From the NCBI GenBank assembly GCA_937916005.1, contig CALGIA010000219.1, forward strand, positions 1-17,777: a stretch of DNA of 17,777 nucleotides, written 5' to 3'. The position numbers and the translations under genes are program-made. The notes beneath the pieces are model-generated. The model saw only the letters and a program-made list of their open reading frames with translations. It was not told the origin of the DNA and did not search any database. The first letter of the stretch is position 1. Each line of letters opens with the position of its first letter. Of the stretch, positions 1 to 7,558 are shown one piece after another. The stretch is from an uncultured Rhodospirillaceae bacterium (GTDB lineage Bacteria; Pseudomonadota; Alphaproteobacteria; MPNO01).

Positions 1-55
1 GCATTCTCATATACTCTGTCGCCGATATCATCGATGACATAGGTATCGTCGCCGG
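1..55 (-). repeat. Copy 2 of a 55-bp perfect direct repeat inside the RTX protease gene
   Basis: Bases 1-55 are identical to bases 595-649. The offset of 594 bp is exactly 198 codons, so the copies are in frame. Both encode a GDDTYVIDDIGDRVYEN-type linker that commonly punctuates RTX arrays. This copy is cut by the window edge, so the true repeat may be longer. The nucleotide identity suggests recent internal duplication or gene conversion. Confidence 0.9.
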
Positions 56-2564
56 TTTCGCCTTTCATGAAATCGGCGCCAATGCCGCCATCAAGTGTGT
101 CGTCGCCGGTGCCTCCGTAGAGCACATCATCTCCGGTTCCGCCATCGAGCGCGTCGTTATCGGCGCCGCCGAAAAGGCTGTCGTTGTCGGCGCCGCCATT
201 GAGGGTGTCGGTCCCCGCATGGCCGAACAGAATATCCGCGCCGGCATCGCCGTTGAGAATGTCGTTGCCGTCCTGGCCGTTCAGGCGGTCGTTTCCGTCG
301 CCGCCATTGAGCGTATCGTTGCCGATATTGCCGTCGAGCCGGTCGTCGCCCGCATCGCCGTTCAGGGTGTCGTCGTCCTCATTGCCGTAGAGTTCGTCAT
401 TGCCGGTCCCGCCCGACATTGTGTCGTTGCCGGCGCGGCCCAGCAGGATGTTATTGGCCGAGTTGCCCGTGATGACGTTGGCCAGGGTGTTGCCGATGCC
501 GGAGGTCGCCGTTGTGCCGGTCAAGGTGAGGTTCTCGAAATTGACCTGCATGAGGTGGTTGATGCTGCTCTGGACCGTGTCCGTGCCCTCGGCGGCATTC
601 TCATATACTCTGTCGCCGATATCATCGATGACATAGGTATCGTCGCCGGCGCCGCCATAGAGGTTGTCGGTTCCCGTGCCCCCATCCAGGGAATCGTTGC
701 CGGTCCCGCCATAGATGAAGTCATTGCCGCCGAGGCCGGTCAGCGTATCGTTCCCGCCGAGCCCGTATATGATATCGTTGCTGGAAGTGCCTGCCAGCGT
801 ATCGTCATTGTTGCTGCCGCCGCCGGAAACCCCAACAAAATCGTCGGCGTTAAGTTGTGATTTTACAACGCCATTGATTGTGATCGTGTCGCTGCCGATG
901 GTGATGACCGCATTGCCACTGACATCGGCGATGTTTCCATACAGCGCCCCGAAATCGGTGATGCCGGTATAGGACAGATCGATCAGGTCGTCGGTGGCGA
1001 CACCGGCGGTGAAATCATAGATGACATCGATTCCGAAACCCGACGCGAAAGAGAAAATGTCGTTGCCCGTCCCACCGGTCAGCGAATCGTTTCCGGTTCC
1101 GCCGGTCATCGTATCATCGCCCGCGCCGCCGCTGAGCGTGTCGTTGCCGGCGCCGCCGTTTAATATATTGGCGACAGTGTTTCCGGTCAGCGTGTCTGCG
1201 GCAGACCCACCGGTCGCGTTCTCGATCACGGTATTTTCGGCAATTTTCAGCGTTTGCGAAGAATAGACGTATGGATACACGGAATAATCGATGCGGTATT
1301 GCGGGCCGAGCTCGTTCCACTGCCCGGCATTCAGATTTATGATGGCGGAGGTGCTCTGGTTCGACCAGTCGATGGTGTCGGTTCCGCCGGCGTCCCAGAT
1401 CGTTTGGTATATGTTCGCGCCGGTGGTCCAGCTATAGGTGTCATCTCCAGCCGTGGTCGTCGTGTTCGCGCCATAGACGCGTTGCAGCGCGGCGATGTCG
1501 TTATACATCGGAGTCGTCGGATAATAATCCTGACGGTAGCCGTTGGCGGCTCCTTCGAACGATTTGTAGCTCATCAACGAAACGCCGAGCCAGTCATTGG
1601 CTGACGTTCCGATCACGCTGCCGTCATGGGGATGGGACAGACCGAGAGCGTGGCCTATTTCATGGAGCAGGGTCTGGAACCCGTAGGTTCCCTCACTCAT
1701 GTCGTCATAGCTGGCGCTCGGACCAACCCAGACATCGCCGCCCAGGGGTGAACCGGATGGCAGATAGGCCCAGGCCGTGCTCGGCACGCTCGATTTGGCG
1801 AAGCGCAGATCTCCGGCGACCGTTGAACTGTCGGTGACCTCGGTAAAGGTCAGGTTGGCGACCTTGGCGTAGTAATCCAGGGAATTCCGGGTCGCGGTTT
1901 TCTGATCCGCCGAAAATTCGCCGAATCCAGTGGTTGGCTCGCCACTGCCATAGCCGCTGGCATAGACCGAACTGGAGGTGCCGAAACTGTATGTCAAGCT
2001 CGTACCCGTTCCGAGCGCGCCGCCCCATTTCTGCGAGTAATACAGGCTGTCGATGTAGTTCTGGCCCGAGATGGAATAGGATGTCGTCGCTGCGCCCGAG
2101 GTGGGCGTTGCTTCGGACGGAGATATGGCTTCGCCATAGGCATCGGCGCGCGCAAGTTCGCCAATACCGTGGTCGTCACCGCCTGCCAGGTCGGCGATGT
2201 TCTCGCCCGCGCCCGGGCCCGTGTTTGACGATATGAATATGTCGTTGTCGGGCCGAACCACATAGCGGTCACCGTCCATCGCGGTGAAGAAATCCGATGA
2301 ACCGGTCTCTGCCGCCTTATCGCCGTCCCCCAATGCCCGGTATGGCCCTTCGGAAAGGCCATCTTGCAAATTGCTGGAAATTCCGTCGGATTCCGACGAA
2401 AGATTTGAACTGCGGGTTGGGGTGGGCAAGTCAGTCCTGGCAAATGAAGTCTCTGTGGTCCCGGGGTTATCGGAAGACAAAAAGATCTCGTTGTCGCCGG
2501 AGACATCTTCAAAGATGTCTTCCCGGACGGTCGAAATTCCGCTTCCTGCGTTTCCTCGGGCCAT
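1..2564 (-). CDS. Serralysin-type RTX zinc metalloprotease (partial, C-terminus beyond the window)
   Basis: This is a secreted metzincin protease (peptidase M10, serralysin group), probably exported by a type I system because it has RTX repeats and no N-terminal signal peptide. The frame stays open from the ATG at 2564 to the window edge, giving 854 visible codons. An SD-like AGGAAG lies just upstream. The zinc motif HEIGHALGLSH occupies residues 301-311 (ligands H301, H305, H311; catalytic E302), and the Met-turn SLMSY has M331 and Y333. Residues 1 to about 160 form a hydrophilic, acidic extension far longer than the short propeptide of classical serralysins. It holds two similar stretches, GDNEIFLSS (23-31) and PDNDIFISS (105-113). 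The catalytic domain starts near SISGQNYIDSLYY (164-176). Blocks of GGxGxDxLx nonapeptides follow at about 452-505, 580-640 and 687-854, and these bind calcium and drive folding after export. No secretion genes (HlyB/D/TolC-like) lie in the window. The substrate is unknown. Confidence 0.93.
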   Translation of the reverse strand, partial: MARGNAGSGISTVREDIFEDVSGDNEIFLSSDNPGTTETSFARTDLPTPTRSSNLSSESDGISSNLQDGLSEGPYRALGDGDKAAETGSSDFFTAMDGDRYVVRPDNDIFISSNTGPGAGENIADLAGGDDHGIGELARADAYGEAISPSEATPTSGAATTSYSISGQNYIDSLYYSQKWGGALGTGTSLTYSFGTSSSVYASGYGSGEPTTGFGEFSADQKTATRNSLDYYAKVANLTFTEVTDSSTVAGDLRFAKSSVPSTAWAYLPSGSPLGGDVWVGPSASYDDMSEGTYGFQTLLHEIGHALGLSHPHDGSVIGTSANDWLGVSLMSYKSFEGAANGYRQDYYPTTPMYNDIAALQRVYGANTTTTAGDDTYSWTTGANIYQTIWDAGGTDTIDWSNQSTSAIINLNAGQWNELGPQYRIDYSVYPYVYSSQTLKIAENTVIENATGGSAADTLTGNTVANILNGGAGNDTLSGGAGDDTMTGGTGNDSLTGGTGNDIFSFASGFGIDVIYDFTAGVATDDLIDLSYTGITDFGALYGNIADVSGNAVITIGSDTITINGVVKSQLNADDFVGVSGGGSNNDDTLAGTSSNDIIYGLGGNDTLTGLGGNDFIYGGTGNDSLDGGTGTDNLYGGAGDDTYVIDDIGDRVYENAAEGTDTVQSSINHLMQVNFENLTLTGTTATSGIGNTLANVITGNSANNILLGRAGNDTMSGGTGNDELYGNEDDDTLNGDAGDDRLDGNIGNDTLNGGDGNDRLNGQDGNDILNGDAGADILFGHAGTDTLNGGADNDSLFGGADNDALDGGTGDDVLYGGTGDDTLDGGIGADFMKGETGDDTYVIDDIGDRVYEN
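595..649 (-). repeat. Copy 1 of a 55-bp perfect direct repeat inside the RTX protease gene
   Basis: This copy is identical to bases 1-55 and encodes the linker TYVIDDIGDRVYEN. It is followed in the protein by AAEGTDTVQSSI and then a spacer of about 20 residues before the next nonapeptide block. Confidence 0.9.
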
Positions 2565-2617
2565 CTGGCTTCCTGCCGGGCAATTTTTCGAAAGCACCGC
2601 ATTCCTTGCGATGCACC

Positions 2618-2650
2618 GATCATCCTGATCGTGCGAAGATCATCTTGATC
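2618..2650. promoter_or_regulatory. Tandem 13-bp direct repeat upstream of the protease gene (possible operator)
   Basis: GATCATCCTGATC (2618-2630) and GATCATCTTGATC (2638-2650) differ at one base and are spaced 20 bp start to start, about two helical turns. They would therefore face the same side of the DNA. They lie 54-86 bp upstream of the protease ATG at 2564, where a regulator could act. Each half is also partly self-complementary (GATCA...TGATC). The function is inferred from position and spacing only, and I could not identify a convincing -35/-10 pair. Confidence 0.35.
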
Positions 2651-2807
2651 CCCGTGGAAATCATTTTAGCTAGATTTGATTTAACTCCCCGTTATCATTT
2701 CTGGTTAACGAATTGGTTGTAGTTTTTCCTTATCCCTTACTCCTGAGGTCAAGCGTGGCATTTCAGCGCGGTTTCCGATATCGTTGCCGGATCAAGTGTT
2801 TAGTCGG

Positions 2808-2826
2808 TATTCCGCGTGCCAGAATA
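2808..2826. promoter_or_regulatory. Short inverted repeat upstream of the HigA-like gene (possible autoregulatory site)
   Basis: TATTC (2808-2812) and GAATA (2822-2826) are separated by 9 bp and end about 23 bp before the ATG at 2850. HigA-type antitoxins usually repress their own promoter through such palindromes. The arms are only 5 bp long, so chance is a real alternative. Confidence 0.25.
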
Positions 2827-2849
2827 GGCTCAACGAGCAGAGGTGTGTC

Positions 2850-3350
2850 ATGACATCGAATACGCCGGCAGTGCATCCCGGCAGAGTATTGTATGAGCAG
2901 GCGATGCAGCCTCTTGGGGTGAGCCGCAACAAGCTCGCCCGTGATATCGACGTCCCGGTTGGCCGTATTAGCGATATCGTCAGCGGCAAGCGCGGCATTA
3001 CCCCCGATACGGCGCTCCGGCTCAGCAAGTATTTCGGCACCGATGCCGAGCTCTGGATGCGGCTGCAGACCGATTATGACCTATATGTGGCGCGCAGTAC
3101 GATCTGGACCGAGGTGGAGCCCCGGGTCCGGGCTTTTGAGCCGGCGGCTGGTCAGCCCGTTGCGGAAGTGGCGGAAAGTGTCGCCCCGGAGCCCGAGCCG
3201 GAGCCTGAGCCTGAGCCTGTCGAGGACATCGAGCCGGTTTCCGAAGAGGCCTATATTCCCTGGAGCCTTAAGATTACCGGGGAAGATGAAGAATCTCTCG
3301 ATATTCCGGAGCTTGATGACCAGGTGTTTCCGGTCGATCCCGGCAAATAA
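2850..3350 (+). CDS. HigA-family XRE helix-turn-helix protein with acidic C-terminal tail
   Basis: This is a 166-residue DNA-binding protein. Residues 9-80 match the HigA/VapI antitoxin family: HPGRVL at 9-14, then a helix-turn-helix at about 24-60 with VSRNKLARDI, VPVGRISDIVSGKRGITPDTALRLS, and finally YFGTDAELWMRLQTDYDL. The usual HigA ends near residue 100. Here a tail of about 65 residues follows, with five Glu-Pro dipeptides (114-123) and a very acidic end. The ATG at 2850 was chosen because AGAGG lies six bases upstream and the family-conserved part starts right after it. An in-frame ATG at 2784 has no such site. No HigB-like toxin ORF lies upstream or downstream, so it may be a stand-alone regulator rather than half of a toxin-antitoxin pair. 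The next gene is convergent. Confidence 0.88.
   Translation: MTSNTPAVHPGRVLYEQAMQPLGVSRNKLARDIDVPVGRISDIVSGKRGITPDTALRLSKYFGTDAELWMRLQTDYDLYVARSTIWTEVEPRVRAFEPAAGQPVAEVAESVAPEPEPEPEPEPVEDIEPVSEEAYIPWSLKITGEDEESLDIPELDDQVFPVDPGK
3189..3218 (+). repeat. Hexanucleotide tandem repeat (GAGCCN x5) coding Glu-Pro repeats
   Basis: Five consecutive six-base units, gagccc, gagccg and gagcct x3, encode (Glu-Pro)5 in the HigA-like protein. Slippage here would change tail length in two-residue steps without breaking the frame. Confidence 0.85.
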
Positions 3351-3366
3351 ATCCCGCCACGGGATT
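3350..3366 (-). terminator. Hairpin between convergent genes, likely terminator of the dioxygenase gene
   Basis: AATCCCG (3350-3356), loop CCA, CGGGATT (3360-3366) form a perfect 7-bp stem in the 21-bp gap between two convergent genes. Read on the minus strand, the stem begins about 6 nt after the dioxygenase stop and is followed by TTTATTTG, a fair T-rich tail. The stem overlaps the last base of the HigA-like stop codon. On the plus strand no T-run follows, so termination in that direction is less certain. Confidence 0.6.
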
Positions 3367-3371
3367 GCAGA

Positions 3372-4532
3372 TCAGGCGATCCGGACGATATCGCCCTCGG
3401 GCGTCTTGCCATGTTTCTGATAAAATCCCAGCGTCTTCAGGGTCGGTTCATCGCTGGCGACAAACAGGATCGCCTCCTCCTTCGACTCATTGACATGTTC
3501 GCACCAGGTCCCGCCCGGAACGGCCATGGCATCGAATTTTTCCCAGTCCATGCGTTTGCCGCCGACGATACTGTATCCCGAACCTTCAAACGGAATACAG
3601 ACTTGGCTTGCGTTCTGCAATAGCGGCCGGGTGCGTTCGCCCGGGCGCAGCATCTGTCCAAAGAATGTCATGGTGGGGTAAGGCGTCCGTCCCGTTGTCG
3701 GGTCGATATATTCGACTGTGATGGCCTCATACGGGTCGCCGTCATGGTCCCGGAACTGGTCGAGCAGATCACGGGTCTGCTCCCAGCGATAGACATACAT
3801 GGGGGAGGCGAAGCCGTTGCCGCGATGGTGATTGACGAAGCGCGGCCGCAGCCCGCCATGGCCATAGGTCCGCGCTGAATAATCTTCCGAAAAGCGCGTG
3901 GTCTGTTCGCGCCTGCTGACTCGCTCGCCGTTTTCCTCCTCGGTGTATTCATGGTCGAAGCTGGCCGAATTCAGCACTTCGCTGAGCGGCAGGTCCAGCA
4001 CGCTGACATTGACCGCGAAATCGTCACCGCGATTGCCGTGATTATGCCAGGCATCCGCCGGGGTCAGCACCAGATCACCGGGTCCGAAGGTAACATTCTC
4101 GCCCTCGATGCCGGTAAAATTACTCTTGCCGGTCAATCCGATGCGCACGGCGTTGATGGAATGCTTGTGGGGCGGCATGATTTCGCGCGGGTCGTTCAGC
4201 CGGTAGGCCACGTATAAGGTGGTGACCGTCGCGCGCACCGGGGCCAGGCCGGGATTGACCAACACCACCGACCGGCGTTCGGAATCATCCATGGTGATCA
4301 GTTCCGCTGATTCATACAGGATCGGTTCGATATCCCGGTAGCGCCAGATATGGGGCTCGGCCTTGCGGGCCTTCAGGACCTGGCCGTCCTCATCGTTCTG
4401 ATTGTCGGAATCGACCGCCCAGTACGGCGCCATGTCATGTGTGTCGAGCCTGGAATACAGGGCGTCCAGGCGGGCGTCCCGGTCGCCGCGATTGCTCCGA
4501 TCCGGAGCCGTGCCGTCCTGCCTGGTTGTCAT
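3372..4532 (-). CDS. Gentisate 1,2-dioxygenase-family bicupin dioxygenase
   Basis: This is a 386-residue cytosolic cupin enzyme. The family (gentisate, salicylate and 1-hydroxy-2-naphthoate dioxygenases) uses Fe(II) and O2 to cleave a monohydroxylated or dihydroxylated aromatic carboxylate ring between C1 and C2. The first cupin carries PPHKHSINAVRIGLTG (H122, H124) and PADAWHNHGN (H163). The 41-residue gap between the first and third His matches the iron ligands of characterised gentisate dioxygenases. The second cupin (about 285-370) is more degenerate, with IPFEGSGYSIVGG and WCEHVN. The length is typical. The start has AAGGA eight bases upstream. The usual downstream partners, maleylpyruvate isomerase and fumarylpyruvate hydrolase, are not adjacent, so the exact substrate is uncertain. 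It is divergent from an EamA-type transporter across an 86-bp gap. Confidence 0.85.
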   Translation of the reverse strand: MTTRQDGTAPDRSNRGDRDARLDALYSRLDTHDMAPYWAVDSDNQNDEDGQVLKARKAEPHIWRYRDIEPILYESAELITMDDSERRSVVLVNPGLAPVRATVTTLYVAYRLNDPREIMPPHKHSINAVRIGLTGKSNFTGIEGENVTFGPGDLVLTPADAWHNHGNRGDDFAVNVSVLDLPLSEVLNSASFDHEYTEEENGERVSRREQTTRFSEDYSARTYGHGGLRPRFVNHHRGNGFASPMYVYRWEQTRDLLDQFRDHDGDPYEAITVEYIDPTTGRTPYPTMTFFGQMLRPGERTRPLLQNASQVCIPFEGSGYSIVGGKRMDWEKFDAMAVPGGTWCEHVNESKEEAILFVASDEPTLKTLGFYQKHGKTPEGDIVRIA

Positions 4533-4618
4533 GACGCTGTCCTTCCCATTGCCTTATATGCGGAATTCTATCATCAATGGTTTCCGCCGACGATATCCTT
4601 CGAAGGAACCCAAAACCC

Positions 4619-5500
4619 ATGGCCGCGCGTGACGCCATGCTAAACACGATTGCCAGCAACAACATGCGCGCCATGGGTCTCATGGTCGCGGCCGGTCTGT
4701 TTTTCGCCATTTCCCATGCCACGATCCGCCATGTCACTCAGGATTTGCACCCGCTTGAGGCCGTGTTCTTCCGCAATCTGTATGCGTTGCTGTTTCTGAC
4801 GCCCATGTTCTGGCGCAGCCGTCGGAACGGGTTCAGGACACAGCATCTCAAGCTGCATCTCTCGCGTGGCGTGTTGCAATGCGTCGCGGTGATGGGAATG
4901 TTCACGGGGCTCAGCCTGATACCGCTGGCCGAGGCGACGGCGCTTTCCTTTACGTCGCCCCTGTTCGTGGCGGTCGGCGCGACGCTGGTTTTCCGTGAAG
5001 CCGCTCCCCTGCGGCGCTGGTTGGCGATCGGCGCCGGTTTTGCCGGAATGCTTATGATCATCCGGCCTGGATTTGCCGAAATCAGTATCGGCGCCTGGTT
5101 CATGATCGGCTCGGCGGTTTTGTTCGCGGTAACCAAAATGATGGCCAAATCCCTCTCGCGGACCGATTCGAGCACGGAGATCGTGGCCTACGTGTCCTTC
5201 GTGATGACGCCGCTGGCGCTGGCGGCGGCGCTGTTCGTCTGGCGCTGGCCAACCATGGATGAGATGTTCTGGCTGACCGTGATCGGCGTGGTCTCCACCG
5301 CCGCCCAGGTTTTGCTGGTCCAGGCCTATCGCCATGCCGACATGACCGTGGTCGAACCGTTGAGCTTTGCCAGGTTGCTGTGGGCGACGGTGCTGGGCTT
5401 TCTTATATTCGCCGAACTGCCCGACCCCTGGATCTGGGCCGGGGCCCTGGTGATTTTCGTCGCCGGTATCAGCCTCGCCCGGGGCGAGTCCCGCCCATGA
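4619..5500 (+). CDS. EamA/DMT-superfamily membrane transporter
   Basis: This is an inner-membrane protein of about 293 residues with roughly ten hydrophobic segments in two EamA-like halves. Diagnostic stretches include an N-terminal helix (GLMVAAGLFFAISHATIRHV), AVFFRNLYALLFLTP, LSLIPLAEATALSFTSPLF, and in the second half VEPLSFARLLWATVLGF with FAELPDPWIWAGALVIF near the end. EamA proteins export or import small metabolites, and substrate cannot be assigned from sequence. I prefer the ATG at 4619 because AAGGA lies about 11 bases upstream; an in-frame ATG at 4577 would add 14 residues but has no visible ribosome site. The gene is divergent from the dioxygenase. Its stop abuts the convergent isomerase gene with no intergenic base. 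Confidence 0.88.
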   Translation: MAARDAMLNTIASNNMRAMGLMVAAGLFFAISHATIRHVTQDLHPLEAVFFRNLYALLFLTPMFWRSRRNGFRTQHLKLHLSRGVLQCVAVMGMFTGLSLIPLAEATALSFTSPLFVAVGATLVFREAAPLRRWLAIGAGFAGMLMIIRPGFAEISIGAWFMIGSAVLFAVTKMMAKSLSRTDSSTEIVAYVSFVMTPLALAAALFVWRWPTMDEMFWLTVIGVVSTAAQVLLVQAYRHADMTVVEPLSFARLLWATVLGFLIFAELPDPWIWAGALVIFVAGISLARGESRP

Positions 5501-6322
5501 TCAGACGAATTCTTCGTGCCGCTCGATACAGGTCTTGACGACTTCGTCCGGGTTCCGTTTCCACCAATCGTCGCGGGAAAATATTTCCACCTCGTTGAAA
5601 CCATCATAGCCGGCGGCTTCGACCCAGCCGCGAATGCGCGGAATATCGATTACCCCGTCGCCCATCATACCCCGGTCGAAGACCAGATCCTTTGTGGGCA
5701 CCAGCCAGTCGCAGACATGGAACGCCAGGATGCGCTTGCCCGCGCGGGCGATTTCGGCCTCCAGCGCCGGGTCCCACCAGACATGATAGACATCGACCGC
5801 GACGCCGAGCCCGTCGCCCAGCTCGTCGCACAAATCATTGGCGTGGGCCAGGGTGTTGACGCAGCCCCGGTCGGCGCAAATCATCGGATGCAGCGGTTCG
5901 ATGGCAATGGGCAATCCCACGTCGCGGGCATGGGGCAGGATCGCCGCAATGCCGTCCCGGACCTGTTTATGGGCATCGGCCAGATCCTTTGAGCCCGGTG
6001 GCAACCCGCCCGCAACCAGCACCAGGCAGGCCGCGCCGATGGCGGCCGCATCATCGATGGCGCGCAGATTGTCGTTGATCGCCGCCTTGCGCCCCGCCCC
6101 GTCGGCGGCGGGGAACGATCCGCCGCGACACAGCCCGGTAACGCTCATGTCATGATCGGAAAGAATGCGCGCGGCTTCAGCCGCGCCGATTTCATCAAGC
6201 TTGTGCCGCCACACATTGATGCCGTGAACGCCGGCCCCGGCATATCCCTCGACCGCTTCCCGCAGGGACCACTGGGCGTCGGTGGTGATCTGATTGATGG
6301 CAAGTTTTTCAATTCCCGGCAT
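5501..6322 (-). CDS. Sugar phosphate isomerase/epimerase-family TIM-barrel protein
   Basis: This 273-residue protein is of the xylose-isomerase-like / AP-endonuclease-2 fold (the IolE, IolI and hydroxypyruvate isomerase relatives). Likely divalent-metal ligands are E142 (IAIEPLHP), D177 with H180 (VAVDVYHVWWDP), H202 (ILAFHVCDW) and E246 (FNEVEIFS). This is the usual Glu/Asp/His/Glu set at the mouth of the barrel, so the protein is probably an active metal-dependent isomerase, epimerase or dehydratase. It is the last gene of a three-gene minus-strand set, starting 3 bp after the DUF993 stop, which implies translational coupling. It probably acts on the product or substrate of the neighbouring Gfo/Idh/MocA dehydrogenase. 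The precise reaction is unknown. Confidence 0.87.
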   Translation of the reverse strand: MPGIEKLAINQITTDAQWSLREAVEGYAGAGVHGINVWRHKLDEIGAAEAARILSDHDMSVTGLCRGGSFPAADGAGRKAAINDNLRAIDDAAAIGAACLVLVAGGLPPGSKDLADAHKQVRDGIAAILPHARDVGLPIAIEPLHPMICADRGCVNTLAHANDLCDELGDGLGVAVDVYHVWWDPALEAEIARAGKRILAFHVCDWLVPTKDLVFDRGMMGDGVIDIPRIRGWVEAAGYDGFNEVEIFSRDDWWKRNPDEVVKTCIERHEEFV

Positions 6323-6325
6323 CGA

Positions 6326-7492
6326 TCAACCCTCCATGCCATGAAAGCCGAGCGCGGTTTTCATCCGCGCCGAGGCCAGGTCCGGATCCCGCAGCAGCCC
6401 GGCCTTGTCGGCAAGCCGGAACAGCTCGGACAGATGCAGGATCGACCGCGCGCTCTGCTGTCCGCCGACCATCACGAAATGGTCCTGATGGCCGTTGAGA
6501 TAGGCCATGAATACCACACCGGTCTTGTAGAACCGGGTCGGCGCCTTGAAGATATGACGCGACAGGGGAACGGTCGGGGCGAGAATGTCGTGGAACTCAC
6601 CGGGCCGGTTGCCGGCAAGGGCGGCAAGGGCCGCCGATGCCGCCGGTGCAATGGCGTCGAATATGCCAAGCAGCGCATCCGAATGGCCCTGGTCGTCGCC
6701 CGCAATCAGTTCGGCAAAGCTGAAATCGTCACCCGTATACATGCGCACGCCGTCGGGCAGCCTGCGGCGCAGGGCGATTTCCTTGTCCTTGTCGAGCAGC
6801 GAAATCTTGATGCCGTCGATTTTGTCCGCGTTGGACTCCAGCATCGACAGGCAGGTCTCCATGGCGTTCCAGTGATCGCCGTCGCCCCAATAGCCTTCCA
6901 GCGCCGGGTCGAACATTTCCCCCAGCCAGTGAATGATGACCGGTTCGGCGATTTGGGACAAAACCCTGTCATAGACCCGGGCGTAATCCTCCGGTGACCG
7001 GGCGCAGGCGGCCAGCGCGCGGCTCGCCATCAGGATGATGCGCCCGCCCATGGCTTCGACCGCTTCGCACTGTTCTTCATAGGCCGCGATCACGTCGTCC
7101 AGCGTGACACCGGATGTTACCGCAAGATGATCGGTTCCCGCGCCCGACGCGACCACGGCGCCCGGCATGTCTTTGGACGCGTCCACGCTGCGCCGTATCA
7201 GTTCCTGCGATGTTTCCCAGTTCATTCCCATGCCGCGCTGGGCCGTATCCATGGCTTCGGCGACGCCCAGCCCGAGGGACCAGAGATGGCGGCGGAATGC
7301 GATGGTGCGGTCCCAATCAATCGCCGTATCGACCCAGGGGTCCAGATCGGCGCGCGCATCGGCGACCACATGGGCGGCGGCCAGGGCGACCCGGTTGAAC
7401 GGACGGTTGGGCTGCGTCGGAAAATCGCGCGGGACGCCCGTTTCATAGGGGGCTATGGAGCCGTCGTCGGTGGGGAGGTTCACAATGGGCAT
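6326..7492 (-). CDS. DUF993 (dihydrodipicolinate synthase-like) family protein
   Basis: This is a 388-residue cytosolic protein that I recognise as DUF993, a DapA-like TIM-barrel family with no established reaction. A lysine in IDGIKISLLDKDKE (K229) sits where class I aldolases of the DapA/NanA superfamily carry the Schiff-base lysine, and PVIIHWLGEMFDPAL (184-198) lies just before it, which suggests an aldolase or lyase acting on a keto acid or keto sugar. The N-terminal 60 residues are outside the core barrel. The ATG at 7492 is preceded by GGAG seven bases upstream. The gene sits between the oxidoreductase (66-bp gap) and the isomerase (3-bp gap) on the same strand, so the three are likely co-transcribed. 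The family call is fairly firm; the reaction is inference. Confidence 0.8.
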   Translation of the reverse strand: MPIVNLPTDDGSIAPYETGVPRDFPTQPNRPFNRVALAAAHVVADARADLDPWVDTAIDWDRTIAFRRHLWSLGLGVAEAMDTAQRGMGMNWETSQELIRRSVDASKDMPGAVVASGAGTDHLAVTSGVTLDDVIAAYEEQCEAVEAMGGRIILMASRALAACARSPEDYARVYDRVLSQIAEPVIIHWLGEMFDPALEGYWGDGDHWNAMETCLSMLESNADKIDGIKISLLDKDKEIALRRRLPDGVRMYTGDDFSFAELIAGDDQGHSDALLGIFDAIAPAASAALAALAGNRPGEFHDILAPTVPLSRHIFKAPTRFYKTGVVFMAYLNGHQDHFVMVGGQQSARSILHLSELFRLADKAGLLRDPDLASARMKTALGFHGMEG

Positions 7493-7558
7493 ATCAGAAC
7501 TCCATTTCGGTCATGGCGGACCAGTCAGGGTCGGCAGCGTGGGCGAAGCGGGGCGTCG

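Larger units (their letters stand above)
1..1210 (-). repeat. RTX calcium-binding nonapeptide repeat region
   Basis: In the reverse-strand reading, this part of the protease gene is built of degenerate 27-bp units encoding GGxGxDxLx (for example GGAGNDTLS, GGTGNDSLT, GGDGNDRLN). The units fall in three blocks separated by non-repeat spacers. On the plus strand they show as recurrent gtcgttgccg/ccgccattgag-like phrases. The repeats form a calcium-binding parallel beta-roll. The array is coding, is not CRISPR, and continues past position 1. Confidence 0.92.

Noticed and set aside
219..860. A plus-strand ORF of repeated Val/Ala/Ile-rich sequence
   Set aside because: It is the antisense reading of the RTX nonapeptide repeats, and its repetitiveness comes from the protease gene.
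1..1210. CRISPR-like periodic repetition
   Set aside because: The units are degenerate 27-bp coding repeats without unique spacers, and they translate on the minus strand to GGxGxDxLx.
2784..2849. Upstream in-frame ATG for the HigA-like gene
   Set aside because: There is no ribosome site before 2784 and the added 22 residues do not resemble the family, while 2850 has AGAGG at good spacing.
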